Positions 51,798 to 60,532 of a stretch of DNA of 64,000 bases are shown here, in pieces. The stretch comes from an uncultured Bacteroidales bacterium. GTDB lineage: Bacteria; Bacteroidota; Bacteroidia; Bacteroidales; P3. A model generated the notes under the pieces. The model did not search any database, was not told the DNA's origin, and saw nothing but the letters and a program-made list of their open reading frames with translations. The number at the start of each line of letters is the position of its first letter. Position 1 is the first letter of the stretch. The translations under genes and the position numbers were made by a program. The DNA is taken from positions 1 to 64,000 of the forward strand of contig ONIP01000001.1 in assembly GCA_900317955.1 (NCBI GenBank), given 5' to 3'.

Positions 51798-54448
51798 GGC
51801 ATTTTGTGACTGTTAACTTGGTTGGCAGTGTAACGGTTGCTCATATTGAAGATTTTGTCGATAGGCTGCGAGAGGGTTTCGACAAGGATGTGGGTGTTGT
51901 CCTGATGTTCCATTTTTTCGAGTTCGGCGGCTACTTGAGACCAGTTGTGGATGGAATAGAGCAGCGGTACGAAGTTGTAGAGGTCGAAGTTGCGGATGGT
52001 CATGTTGTCGATGCCTTCGGTCTCGATGCGGCTGTGGGCACGGGCCAGACGGATTTCGCCCACTTCGGCAAGCACCTGCTGGTACTTCTCGTAAAGCACA
52101 TATTCGTTGAGGAGGAAGGCAACAATGCGGTCGCTGAGACGGTTCCACACGGAGGTGGCTATGGGGCGGGAGACAAAACGACCAATCATGAACGAGCCTG
52201 CCTTGAGGCCGCTGAGTCTCTGAGAGAGACAGATGTCGGAGACGGTCTGGAAGAAATGAACCTTGCGACTGGTGTTGAGGAGCAGGAAGACGCGCGACTG
52301 GTCGAGATGGGAGCCCATCTTGCTCTCAAGCACTTGGCGCACATATTGGTCGGAGTGGTCGGCATACCAGTTGTTGACAATGCCCTTGGCGGTGTCGGGA
52401 CGGTCTTGGAGTTCGCACCGGATGAGGCGGGCGAGTTTGTCAAGGTCGTCGATTACAGAGGCTTGCTGGCTGGTGACGATTTCCTGATAGTCCTCGTAAG
52501 CGCTCTTCATCTCGCTGAAGAATTCCACCTCGTCGGGCGAGAGGTCAACAGGCTCGCCGCGAAGATATTTTGTGAAGCGGGCGGGTTTGAAGTCAGCGGT
52601 GCCTTTGTAGATGGTTTGCTGGCGGCTGGAGACGGTGACGGGGTCGAGCTCGTGAAGCACAAGGCCGTCGCGGTTGACGACGACTGTTTCGCCGTCGATT
52701 TGTTCAAAGCGGATGCCGTAGTTGTGAAGGTGGAGGAGCGCGGGGATGCCGTAGCCGCGGCAAGCGGTAACAACATGGATGGCGGCGGGGGTCATACTGA
52801 GGATGGCGTGAACCTCGTTGAGGGTGATGGTGTCTTCGGGAACGAAGCGTTCCTGACAGAGACACACCTGGGAGCCCTTGGCGGCCTCCTCGCGAGCCTT
52901 GGTGGCCGAGAAGCACAGCACTGCGGAGATGGCGGTGCGGGGCAGGACGCTGACGCCTTTGCCGAAGAACTGGAGCCGTTTCATGGAGCGGTCGTCAATG
53001 GCGGCGGAGACTATCTGGCGCAGGTGGTAGGGTTTGATGATGTCCATGACCTGGGAACGTGAGATGCGGTGCTCGCGCAGGAGGTCGATGGCGGAGATGA
53101 GGGCGGCACGGCCGGTCATCTCGCTCATGTTGAGTTGCAGCACCGAGAAGAGACTTACCTGGTGACGACGGGTTTCGACGGCAAACTCGATGGTGACGGG
53201 CGAATGGTAGCGTTCCTCGAGTTTGACGAGGAGAGGATGGAAGTGGTAGACAGCAGGGAACTCACGTTTAATGGAGTCGCGGTTGGTGTAGGCGCGGTCG
53301 TCGGATTTGACATCGCCGGTCATAATTTCCTCGCCAAAGATGTTGCGGTAGCTTTCAATCTGGCTGCCTTTACCAGTGCGGCTGTGACGGCTGTAGAGAA
53401 CGCCGGGATAGGAGGCGTTGTTGCCGATGGTCCACACCATGCGCTGGAGGATGAGCGAAGGAGAAGCCTGCTTGCCCTGCATGAAGGTGAGGATGAGATC
53501 CTGGTTTTCGGTATAGAAGGAATAGACGTGGCGGGTGAGCTGCAGTGCCTGGAAGAAAGCGTCGGTGAGGAGACGGTCGCCGTCAGTGCAGCGACGGATG
53601 CTGTCTTCCATTTCGATAATGCGCTTGTGCTGCATGTCGGGGGGGAGGGAGACATCGGAGGTGTCGTATTTGCGTTCTATGCCAAGCATCTCGCAAAGTG
53701 TATGGAGCGTGGAGAGATAGACACGGTTGGCCATAGTCTCGTCGAAGGAACGACGGAGGGCGTTGTAGGCAGTGCGGGTGACACCAATGTTGAGGAGGGT
53801 TGGCATGAGACCGGGGATGTACTGCGGCATGGCGCAGCGGATGGCGAAGACGAGGGGATGCTCGGAATCGCCAAGACGCAGACGGGTCATGACTTCAAGA
53901 TGGTGTATGGCCTGGGCAAGCCGTTCCTCGAGGTGTTCGGGATGGCGGGAAAGCTCGGCGGTGAGGATGACGAAGTCGGGGACAGGATAGCAGTTCTGGG
54001 TGAGCTCGACAAGCATGCGGCCTTTGTAGCTGATTTGGTCGTCGGTGAAGGGGGTCGGTGCAAGGGGTGTGATAAGTTCGTCGTTTACAGGCAGTGGGTT
54101 GGCCTCTACATAGTCGATTATGGATTGGCGAAGATGCTGTCGGTGGGAGGCGAGCTGTGAGAGTTGCTCAGGGGTGGCGGTGCCGTCGCGTTCGGCGAGG
54201 AGCAGGCGGAGGTATTGCTCTTTCTGCGAACCACGGGTTTTGAGCAGCAGGTACATATCGTACCATCGGGGAGGGATTTCGTAAAGGGTGTCATCGCCGT
54301 CGAATGAGTAGATTACTGTGCCGGGCTTGTTGCCTTCAAGGGTATTTTGGGCATCGTCGACGTCGCAATTGAAGACTTCAGGGCCGCTCTGGGCGTAACG
54401 GCAGACCATGTGGTAGTTTGGGTAACTGGCACGGATTAGAATTTTCAT
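51794..54448 (-). CDS. PPDK-like nucleotide-binding and phosphohistidine protein without pyruvate domain
   Basis: This 884-residue protein resembles pyruvate phosphate dikinase in its first two domains. MLVELTQNCYPVPDFVILTA near 145-165 matches the start of the ATP-grasp part; GLMPTLLNIGVTRTAYNALR near 217, VWTIGNNASYPGVLYSRHSR near 340 (PPDK has GTGVAFTRNP) and VTIEFAVETRRHQVSLFSVL near 430 follow. The mobile phosphohistidine domain has IHVVTACRGYGIP, with His558 where PPDK has the TSHAAVVARGMGKP His. The PEP/pyruvate barrel is missing and is replaced by about 280 residues of helices. It could transfer ATP phosphate to His, and then to an unknown acceptor. The N-terminal 140 residues have no recognisable domain. 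It forms an operon with the PAP2 gene. Confidence 0.65.
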   Translation of the reverse strand: MKILIRASYPNYHMVCRYAQSGPEVFNCDVDDAQNTLEGNKPGTVIYSFDGDDTLYEIPPRWYDMYLLLKTRGSQKEQYLRLLLAERDGTATPEQLSQLASHRQHLRQSIIDYVEANPLPVNDELITPLAPTPFTDDQISYKGRMLVELTQNCYPVPDFVILTAELSRHPEHLEERLAQAIHHLEVMTRLRLGDSEHPLVFAIRCAMPQYIPGLMPTLLNIGVTRTAYNALRRSFDETMANRVYLSTLHTLCEMLGIERKYDTSDVSLPPDMQHKRIIEMEDSIRRCTDGDRLLTDAFFQALQLTRHVYSFYTENQDLILTFMQGKQASPSLILQRMVWTIGNNASYPGVLYSRHSRTGKGSQIESYRNIFGEEIMTGDVKSDDRAYTNRDSIKREFPAVYHFHPLLVKLEERYHSPVTIEFAVETRRHQVSLFSVLQLNMSEMTGRAALISAIDLLREHRISRSQVMDIIKPYHLRQIVSAAIDDRSMKRLQFFGKGVSVLPRTAISAVLCFSATKAREEAAKGSQVCLCQERFVPEDTITLNEVHAILSMTPAAIHVVTACRGYGIPALLHLHNYGIRFEQIDGETVVVNRDGLVLHELDPVTVSSRQQTIYKGTADFKPARFTKYLRGEPVDLSPDEVEFFSEMKSAYEDYQEIVTSQQASVIDDLDKLARLIRCELQDRPDTAKGIVNNWYADHSDQYVRQVLESKMGSHLDQSRVFLLLNTSRKVHFFQTVSDICLSQRLSGLKAGSFMIGRFVSRPIATSVWNRLSDRIVAFLLNEYVLYEKYQQVLAEVGEIRLARAHSRIETEGIDNMTIRNFDLYNFVPLLYSIHNWSQVAAELEKMEHQDNTHILVETLSQPIDKIFNMSNRYTANQVNSHKMP

Positions 54449-54521
54449 TGATTGTTAGGATTAATGGCATTATGTAATGAATTTAGATTATTGCAGAATA
54501 TGTTGACTATACTTGATTCAT

Positions 54522-55550
54522 TTAATGGTTGCTGAGGAGGAGGGCGCAGGCAGAGTCGATGATGTTGTCGCGATGAAGAGTGTAGGCGGCTTGTCGGTCG
54601 AACTTGAGAAGGATGTCGGGAGGAACTCCGTTTTCATAGTTCTTGCCGTCGAGTGCGATTGTGCGGGTGACAGAGAAGCGATAGACCCAACCATTGGGGA
54701 GGACACCGGAGGCCGGGAGACCAAGGCCGCCGCCGGTGGTGTCGCCCATGAGGCGGATGTTGTCGTAGGCCTGTGTGGAGATGGCGAAGGCACTGGCCGC
54801 GCTGAAGCAGCCGCGGTCGGTGAGGACGAGGACGGGCTTGGTGTAGACATTGGTTCCGGACTCAGGAGCGTAGGTGGGTTGGAGGGGAGTGAAATCGTTG
54901 TGGCCGGGACCGGATTTTATCTGACTGTAATATAGTACCTGTCCGTGGGAGGGCATAACGGAGAGCAAGCGGTGGACGTTGAGAAGGGCACCACCGCCAT
55001 TGCCTCGGATGTCGAATATCATGCCCACGGCGTCGGGATAGCAGGTAATAACATAGCGGAAATCGTTGGGGTCGACAGAGTTGGAGAAACTACTGTAGCG
55101 AATATAGATAACTTTGCCATTGCAGAGGGAGGTATGGACGATGCCGCCCGAGGTGCGGAAAGAGGTGCCAAGGTAGGTCGTTACCAAGAGGTTGATATCG
55201 ATGCCGCTCTCTGAGAAGAAGCGGTAGTAGACGGTGTCGTCGTGGGATACGTCGTGGGGACCGTAGAGGTTGACATGACCGTCGCGGAGGGTGCCAAGCA
55301 TGGAGGCACAGAGGGTGAAGAGGCTGTCGGATGACATGCCATCGCGCACTTGGGGACGAAGGGTGTCGTAGACGGTGTTCCAATCGACGTTTTTGACATC
55401 GAACATAGAGTATTGCTGGTCGACGATGTGCCAGAGATAGTCGAAAGTGCGGGTGGCAGTGGGCTCGGTTTGGTGCATGAAAGCCTTCTCACAGCCGGAG
55501 AATAACAAGGCCGCGGAGAGGGAGAGAAAAAGGAGGAGGGATTGTTTCAT
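54522..55550 (-). CDS. S41-family peptidase lipoprotein
   Basis: This 342-residue protein starts MKQSLLLFLSLSAALLFSGC, a signal peptide with a lipobox ending at Cys20. The tail-specific/C-terminal processing protease core lies from about 60 on: the DGHVNL stretch near 92, GMIFDIRGNGGGALLNVHRL near 188-207 and VLVLTDRGCFSAASAFAIS near 243-261, with the serine in the GCFSAAS region and a later GVPPDILL near 315. It probably degrades or trims periplasmic or surface proteins. No PDZ domain is clear. Its ATG overlaps the stop of the upstream barrel protein gene (ATGA, 55547-55550). The upstream ATG at 55646 lies inside that gene. Confidence 0.83.
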   Translation of the reverse strand: MKQSLLLFLSLSAALLFSGCEKAFMHQTEPTATRTFDYLWHIVDQQYSMFDVKNVDWNTVYDTLRPQVRDGMSSDSLFTLCASMLGTLRDGHVNLYGPHDVSHDDTVYYRFFSESGIDINLLVTTYLGTSFRTSGGIVHTSLCNGKVIYIRYSSFSNSVDPNDFRYVITCYPDAVGMIFDIRGNGGGALLNVHRLLSVMPSHGQVLYYSQIKSGPGHNDFTPLQPTYAPESGTNVYTKPVLVLTDRGCFSAASAFAISTQAYDNIRLMGDTTGGGLGLPASGVLPNGWVYRFSVTRTIALDGKNYENGVPPDILLKFDRQAAYTLHRDNIIDSACALLLSNH

Positions 55551-56338
55551 AATTGGAAAAGGAGTTGAAGGATTAAAGAATGGGAGGCTTGCTGGAAACG
55601 CCACGGGGCAACGGCGCCCGAAGTGCGGGAAGTGAGATAACGCCAATCATATAGCAGGCCTAACTGGTTGCCACTGCGTAGGGTGAGGCGGGCTCCGAGT
55701 TGGGTGGCAACGCCGGTGAGAGCCGCAGGGTAGAGCCTGTATTGGTCGAAGGTGGCAGTGACGGGCGAGGCTATGTCGCGGTCGTAGTTGCTGACGTAGG
55801 AGTAGCCTGGGCGGTAGAGAAGAGCGAGGGGGTCAGCCCATATCTGGCCGAAGAAGCACCAGCGGGAGAGACGATATTCGCCCACAAGAGTGAGGCGGAG
55901 CCGTGTGAAGTCGGAGATGCCAACAGCGGAATTTTCAAGTTGGGGGTTGACACGGATGTCGAAGAGGTTGCCAAGTGCGGCACCCGCCCAAAGGGAGAGG
56001 CTGGGAGCAGTGTGTACAAGGTGCATGGCCTGGAAACCCAAGGTGGCCTGAAGACCGAAGGTGTGGATAGAGGGAATGCGGATTTTATATCCGTAGGCTC
56101 CTAAACGGATGGAGATGGCAGCTTCGTAACGCCAATTTGGAGTGTTGATACTGACTTTTATCTCCGGAGGCAGTTCAAGTCCCTTATAAACGATGGGCGA
56201 GGAGCCGAGTTCGCGGTAGTAACCGAGTCCCGCACCCCCTTCAAGCGTGAGGAAAAGTTGCTTCCCGTCTGGCTGCTGAGCCATGAGGAAAGCCGATGGA
56301 AGGAGTGTGATTAGAAGCGTTATAAACAGCCGTTTCAT
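55547..56338 (-). CDS. Outer-membrane beta-barrel protein of unknown function
   Basis: The 263-residue product starts MKRLFITLLITLLPSAFLMA, a signal peptide. The mature part is made of alternating hydrophobic/polar strands with aromatic girdles (for example GGAGLGYYREL, FGLQATLGFQAM, LRLTLVGEYRL), and it ends in LILQLLFQL, the typical terminal strand of an outer-membrane protein. This is a small barrel of 10-12 strands. It is translationally coupled to the S41 lipoprotein (overlap 55547-55550) and may position or supply it with substrate. An ATG ten codons upstream (56368) is less likely. It is divergent from the coiled-coil lipoprotein gene. Confidence 0.7.
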   Translation of the reverse strand: MKRLFITLLITLLPSAFLMAQQPDGKQLFLTLEGGAGLGYYRELGSSPIVYKGLELPPEIKVSINTPNWRYEAAISIRLGAYGYKIRIPSIHTFGLQATLGFQAMHLVHTAPSLSLWAGAALGNLFDIRVNPQLENSAVGISDFTRLRLTLVGEYRLSRWCFFGQIWADPLALLYRPGYSYVSNYDRDIASPVTATFDQYRLYPAALTGVATQLGARLTLRSGNQLGLLYDWRYLTSRTSGAVAPWRFQQASHSLILQLLFQL

Positions 56339-56379
56339 AAATTTTTTGTCGAAAATCTGTCTATTCAAAAAAAAAGATT

Positions 56380-56387
56380 TATCTTTG
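56380..56387 (+). promoter_or_regulatory. -7 box (TATCTTTG) for the coiled-coil lipoprotein operon
   Basis: It fits TAnnTTTG and gives a leader of about 55 bases rich in A/T before the ATG at 56449. Confidence 0.65.
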
Positions 56388-56448
56388 CAATTCGATTACA
56401 AAAGTACAAAATATTTTTCAAATAGATAAATTTAAATACATAAATACA

Positions 56449-57813
56449 ATGAAGACAATGAGAAAGGTATCTATTTTCAAGGTAGCTACGGTTGCAATTT
56501 TGGCTATGGGCTGCCTTGTTTCCTGTAACCAAAACAACCAAAACGGACCAACGGTTAACGAAATGCAGACCCGGTTGAACGACATCATGAAAGAGTATCA
56601 GGAGATGCAGAGCACATGCGACAACTACAGCCGCCAGCTTGCCGAGAAAGACAGCTCTATTCAGGCACAGGCCGCCGAGATTCAGCGTTTGATTGACCAA
56701 GTGAGCAACGCTCCCGCCCAAGGCAAGGGTACGAAGGTGGTCCGCGGAGGCTCGAAGGTCAGCTCTGCCAAGCTGAAAAAACTGGATGCCGAACGCACAA
56801 AGCTGAAAGCCGAGATTGCTCGCCTGCAAGAGCTTTTGAATCAACAGACTGCTGAACTGAACGCCCTGAAGGCCGCTCCCGACTATGCCGACCGCGAGGC
56901 CATCGCCCGTCTGAGAGCCCTTGTGAAAGAACAGGAGAACCGCATCATATCGCTGACTAACGACAAAGTGTCGTTGACTTGTATTAACGACTCGCTGGTG
57001 GCACATGTGGCCTACCTGCTGGGTCAACGCACTGACAACGAGAGCAACCCCGGTGCAGAATATGCCGCACAGGTGACGATGCTGCAAGGCCAGGTGTCAC
57101 AGCAACAGGCTGAGATTGCCCGCCTGCGCGAAGAGCTTGCCAAGCAGACCGCCCTTGCCGAAGAGGCCGCCAAGAGCAACGTTGACAGCAAAGCCAACAT
57201 TGCCAAGACCAAAGGTTCCATCAACAAGAAACTTGCCCAGTTGCAGGCTCAGTGCGACGAATACTACGAAGAGTTGGAGCGTCTCCGCGCCGAGAACCTT
57301 ATGTTGAAGAACGAGAACGACAGTTTGCGCAGCGAAGTGGTTACGATGAAGAAGAGTGTGGAAAATGTAGCTGTTGAGAACGCCAAGATGGCCGCCAAAG
57401 TTAGCCGCGCCTCCATCCTTTCCACTTCCGACCTTACTGTTACTCCGCTCAAACGCCTCTCCAACGGTACCGGCAAGCCCACCTCACGCGCTTCCGCAAC
57501 CCATGCGTTCCGCATTGAAGGTTACTTGATGGGTAACTCTGTGGTAGAACCCGGCACAGTTACAGTTTATGCCATGATTGTGGCTCCCACCGGCGAAGTT
57601 CTCCACAACGGCACCGTGGAACAGAAGTTTGAAGCCGACGGCGTTCGTTCCACCTACACCATGGTTCAGGCATACGAGTTTACCGGTCAGACCCGTCCCT
57701 TTGACATGAGCTGGAGCTATGACGAAGAGGAAGAACTAGAGAGCGGCGTTTACAAACTGAAACTTTATGCCAACGGAAATCTGATTGGCGTGACAGAATT
57801 CAAATTGAAATAA
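56449..57813 (+). CDS. Coiled-coil lipoprotein of unknown function
   Basis: This 454-residue protein has a signal peptide with a lipobox (ILAMGC, Cys22). Residues 35-320 are nearly continuous heptad-like coiled coil (AEIQRLIDQ, LKAEIARLQELLNQQTAELN, EIARLREELAKQT, YYEELERLRAENLMLKNEND). The C-terminal 110 residues form a compact beta-rich domain (HAFRIEGYLMGNSVVEPG, then TVTVYAMIVAPTGEVLHNG, ending LIGVTEFKLK). It could span or tether parts of the envelope. It lies 48 bases before murL and may be co-transcribed with the peptidoglycan genes, which would fit a role at the cell wall. Confidence 0.7.
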   Translation: MKTMRKVSIFKVATVAILAMGCLVSCNQNNQNGPTVNEMQTRLNDIMKEYQEMQSTCDNYSRQLAEKDSSIQAQAAEIQRLIDQVSNAPAQGKGTKVVRGGSKVSSAKLKKLDAERTKLKAEIARLQELLNQQTAELNALKAAPDYADREAIARLRALVKEQENRIISLTNDKVSLTCINDSLVAHVAYLLGQRTDNESNPGAEYAAQVTMLQGQVSQQQAEIARLREELAKQTALAEEAAKSNVDSKANIAKTKGSINKKLAQLQAQCDEYYEELERLRAENLMLKNENDSLRSEVVTMKKSVENVAVENAKMAAKVSRASILSTSDLTVTPLKRLSNGTGKPTSRASATHAFRIEGYLMGNSVVEPGTVTVYAMIVAPTGEVLHNGTVEQKFEADGVRSTYTMVQAYEFTGQTRPFDMSWSYDEEEELESGVYKLKLYANGNLIGVTEFKLK

Positions 57814-57861
57814 AATACCCCAACCCGGCCCATCACGATAACGGCCGGAGGTGTGACCAAT

Positions 57862-59238
57862 ATGTCGAATCAGACAAAATACAATTCCTTCCGCCGCACC
57901 TATCCCGAAATGGTGTATGCAGGGTATGAATACGGTGTGCAGCCCGACGGGCTGCACATCGTTTTTACTTTCCGAATAGGCGAGGACATTGTATTTTCTC
58001 CCACCGCTATGATTCCCAACCGCCCATTCCTGAAATGGGACAACCTCCAGAAACGGATCGACAGGCTGGTGTTTAACATCGGCATGATAGAACTTGTCAG
58101 CTACTGGAAATGTTACTGTCCCCCAAGGGTTAGGGTGCTGTGCGGAAGTCTTGAGACCGACGAGGTGGAGTTTTGGAAAAAGACGTACTTTAACGGACTC
58201 GGGGAGTTTTTCTACGTGAACGGCATTGAAGCCACACAAGAGGATTTCATGGAAATAGTGTCAGAAGGCAAGGCAAAGGATTGTAGCCCCGAAAAGGGCT
58301 CAACACATCTTGCCCAAGACGCCACGCTGGTACCCGTTGGGGGCGGCAAAGACTCGGTTGTGACGCTGTCGCTGCTTGGCGAGGCCACACGCGTAGTGCC
58401 GTTGATAATGAATCCCCGCGGAGCAACAACGAATTGTGTTACAGCCGCCGGCCTCACAATGGAGGATACGCTGGTGATTCAACGCACCATACATCCCAGA
58501 CTGCTGGAACTGAACCGAGAAGGTTGCCTGAACGGACATACGCCCTTCAGCGCAATGCTGGCGTTCTATACACTGCTCGCCGCCGAGCTAAGCGGCATAG
58601 GCAATATTGCCCTCTCCAACGAAAGCAGCGCAAACGAACCGACGGTGCTTGCCGGCAAAGACGGTGCAAATGTCAACCACCAGTACTCCAAGAGCCTTGA
58701 ATTTGAGAACGATTTCCGCAGTTTTGTGTCTCGTTTTGTGTGCGGGGAATATAATTACTATAGTTTTCTCCGACCGCTGACCGAGTTGCAGATTGCCATG
58801 TTGTTCAGCAAGGAGGAAGTTTTCTTCGATGTGTTCAGAAGCTGCAACGCAGGCAGCAAGGAGGACATCTGGTGCGGTAAATGTGCCAAATGCCTTTTTG
58901 CATTTATCATTCTCTCACCTTTTATTGCCCCCGAGCGACTGACCTCCATCTTTGGCAAGAACCTGCTTGAGGATGAAGGACTAAGACTCTTTTTCGAACA
59001 ACTTACCGGCAATGCCCCCACCAAGCCTTTTGAATGTGTTGGCACCGTCGACGAGGTGAACAGCGCGCTCAGTATGGCCATAACCCGTTGGTACAAGGAC
59101 AGACGTCCGCGACTGCTGACAAATTACCAGCCGTTGCCGCCGAACACTCCTCTCGCCACGTTGCAAGCCAGTCATAACCTTACACCCCAGTTATTCAACC
59201 TATTGGCAAAACATGTACAAGCAGCAGCAATTGATTGA
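57862..59238 (+). CDS. murL: UDP-MurNAc-L-Ala-L-Glu epimerase (MurL)
   Basis: This 458-residue enzyme is of the MurL family, which turns the L-Glu of UDP-MurNAc-L-Ala-L-Glu into D-Glu at the expense of ATP. The central VPVGGGKDSVVTLSLLGE (about 157-174) is a PP-loop-like nucleotide site, followed by IMNPRGATTNCVTAAGL, the helical FSAMLAFYTLLAAELSGIG near 233 and LSNESSANEPTV near 254, with GANVNHQYSKSLEFENDF close after. The Cys-rich CGKCAKCLFAF near 336 is conserved in the family. ATG 57862 follows GGAGG by 11 bases; a GTG at 57853 is too near it. It overlaps the murD-like gene by 26 bases. Confidence 0.85.
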   Translation: MSNQTKYNSFRRTYPEMVYAGYEYGVQPDGLHIVFTFRIGEDIVFSPTAMIPNRPFLKWDNLQKRIDRLVFNIGMIELVSYWKCYCPPRVRVLCGSLETDEVEFWKKTYFNGLGEFFYVNGIEATQEDFMEIVSEGKAKDCSPEKGSTHLAQDATLVPVGGGKDSVVTLSLLGEATRVVPLIMNPRGATTNCVTAAGLTMEDTLVIQRTIHPRLLELNREGCLNGHTPFSAMLAFYTLLAAELSGIGNIALSNESSANEPTVLAGKDGANVNHQYSKSLEFENDFRSFVSRFVCGEYNYYSFLRPLTELQIAMLFSKEEVFFDVFRSCNAGSKEDIWCGKCAKCLFAFIILSPFIAPERLTSIFGKNLLEDEGLRLFFEQLTGNAPTKPFECVGTVDEVNSALSMAITRWYKDRRPRLLTNYQPLPPNTPLATLQASHNLTPQLFNLLAKHVQAAAID

Positions 59239-60532
59239 CCTACTGTCCGGCCGCCGCATTCTCATTGCTGGATATGGCCGCGAAGGCAGGAGTTCACGCT
59301 CTCTGCTGCAACGCTTTGTACCCTCTGCCGAGGTTACCATTGCTTCCAACGACGAGGAAATTTTCGCCTGCCTTGAGAAGGCGGAAAGAGATAACACCCC
59401 GTTTGATTTTATCCTCAAATCGCCTGGCATCCCCTCAATGAAGTTCGAGGGTCGATGCAACCTTGACACGATTACTTCCCAAACCGATATTTTCCTACAA
59501 CTATTCGGTTCCCAGACAATTGCCGTAACGGGCACTAAAGGCAAGAGCACCACAACAACACTGATTTGGCATATACTCAACAACGCCTTTGGCCACCGTC
59601 GTCATGTACTTCTTGCCGGAAATATGGGCATCCCACTGTTCGACATCTTGCCCGACATAGACAGCGACACCCTCATCGTCGCCGAATTTTCCTGCCATCA
59701 GTTGGAAAACATCCACGTCGGCCCCCATATCGGCATCATACTCAACCTTTACCAAGAGCATCTCGACCACTACCACAACTATCTTGATTACCAGATGGCC
59801 AAAATGCAGATGATGCTTTGTCAACAAAAAAACGACCACTGTTTCTATTGTACAGACAGTCAAGAACTCGACAATCTCGCGAACAAGCTGCGTCCTAACG
59901 TAGTATCAACGCTCCACCCATATTCGCTTTCCGACGCTAAGAACAGTATTGTTGCCCGCATGGAGACATCCCTTCGAGGCGACCACAATCTGAGCAACAT
60001 ATACGCCGTATGGCAGGCAACCTCGCTTGTCGGCATTACCAAAGATATTTTTGCCCAAGGGCTTGCCACCTTCAAAGGGTTGCCGCACCGCCTTGAATGC
60101 GTTGGAAACGTTGCCGGTGTAACCTTCTACAACGATTCCATCAGCACCATACCCGAAGCCACCATTGCCGCCGTGGAAGCTATTGGCAACGTCAACACCC
60201 TCATTCTTGGAGGTTTTGACCGCGGCATTGACTATTCTCCTCTTGGCTCCTACCTTGCCAATCCCGACAAAGCCGGTGCAAAAATCCGCAACATCGTCTA
60301 TGTTGGCAAAGCAGGAAGACGCATGTTTTCCGAATGGAGCAACAACCCTGTCCTCTCTGTCAAAAACTCACTGATCGAAGACGACTACAACATCATAGTT
60401 CCGTGGTGTCTGCACAATACACAACAAGGCACCGTGTGTCTCCTCTCCCCCGCTGCCGCAAGCTACGACGCCTTTACCAATTTCGAACACCGTGGTAACA
60501 CATATAAACAACTAATCCATTCACTGTCATGA
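59213..60532 (+). CDS. murD2: UDP-MurNAc-L-Ala:glutamate ligase (MurD2-type)
   Basis: This 439-residue Mur ligase adds glutamate to UDP-MurNAc-L-Ala. The N-terminal Rossmann part has ILIAGYGREG and FILKSPGIPSMKF; the ATP P-loop is AVTGTKGKSTTTT (residues 104-116); the central domain has NLYQEHLDHYHNYLDYQMAK with the Lys that is carbamoylated in MurD, and the C-terminal domain has GLPHRLECVGNVAGVTFYND. Its neighbour murL (26-base overlap) marks it as the form that accepts L-Glu, which murL then epimerises; in Xanthomonas this pair stands in for MurD plus MurI. The ligand specificity is inferred from the neighbour, not from a residue. Confidence 0.85.
   Translation: MYKQQQLIDLLSGRRILIAGYGREGRSSRSLLQRFVPSAEVTIASNDEEIFACLEKAERDNTPFDFILKSPGIPSMKFEGRCNLDTITSQTDIFLQLFGSQTIAVTGTKGKSTTTTLIWHILNNAFGHRRHVLLAGNMGIPLFDILPDIDSDTLIVAEFSCHQLENIHVGPHIGIILNLYQEHLDHYHNYLDYQMAKMQMMLCQQKNDHCFYCTDSQELDNLANKLRPNVVSTLHPYSLSDAKNSIVARMETSLRGDHNLSNIYAVWQATSLVGITKDIFAQGLATFKGLPHRLECVGNVAGVTFYNDSISTIPEATIAAVEAIGNVNTLILGGFDRGIDYSPLGSYLANPDKAGAKIRNIVYVGKAGRRMFSEWSNNPVLSVKNSLIEDDYNIIVPWCLHNTQQGTVCLLSPAAASYDAFTNFEHRGNTYKQLIHSLS

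Noticed and set aside
51716..54160. Long plus-strand open frames (448 and 363 residues) opposite the PPDK-like gene
   Set aside because: They are Val/Gly/Glu-rich antisense shadows. The minus strand has recognisable PPDK motifs throughout and couples to PAP2.
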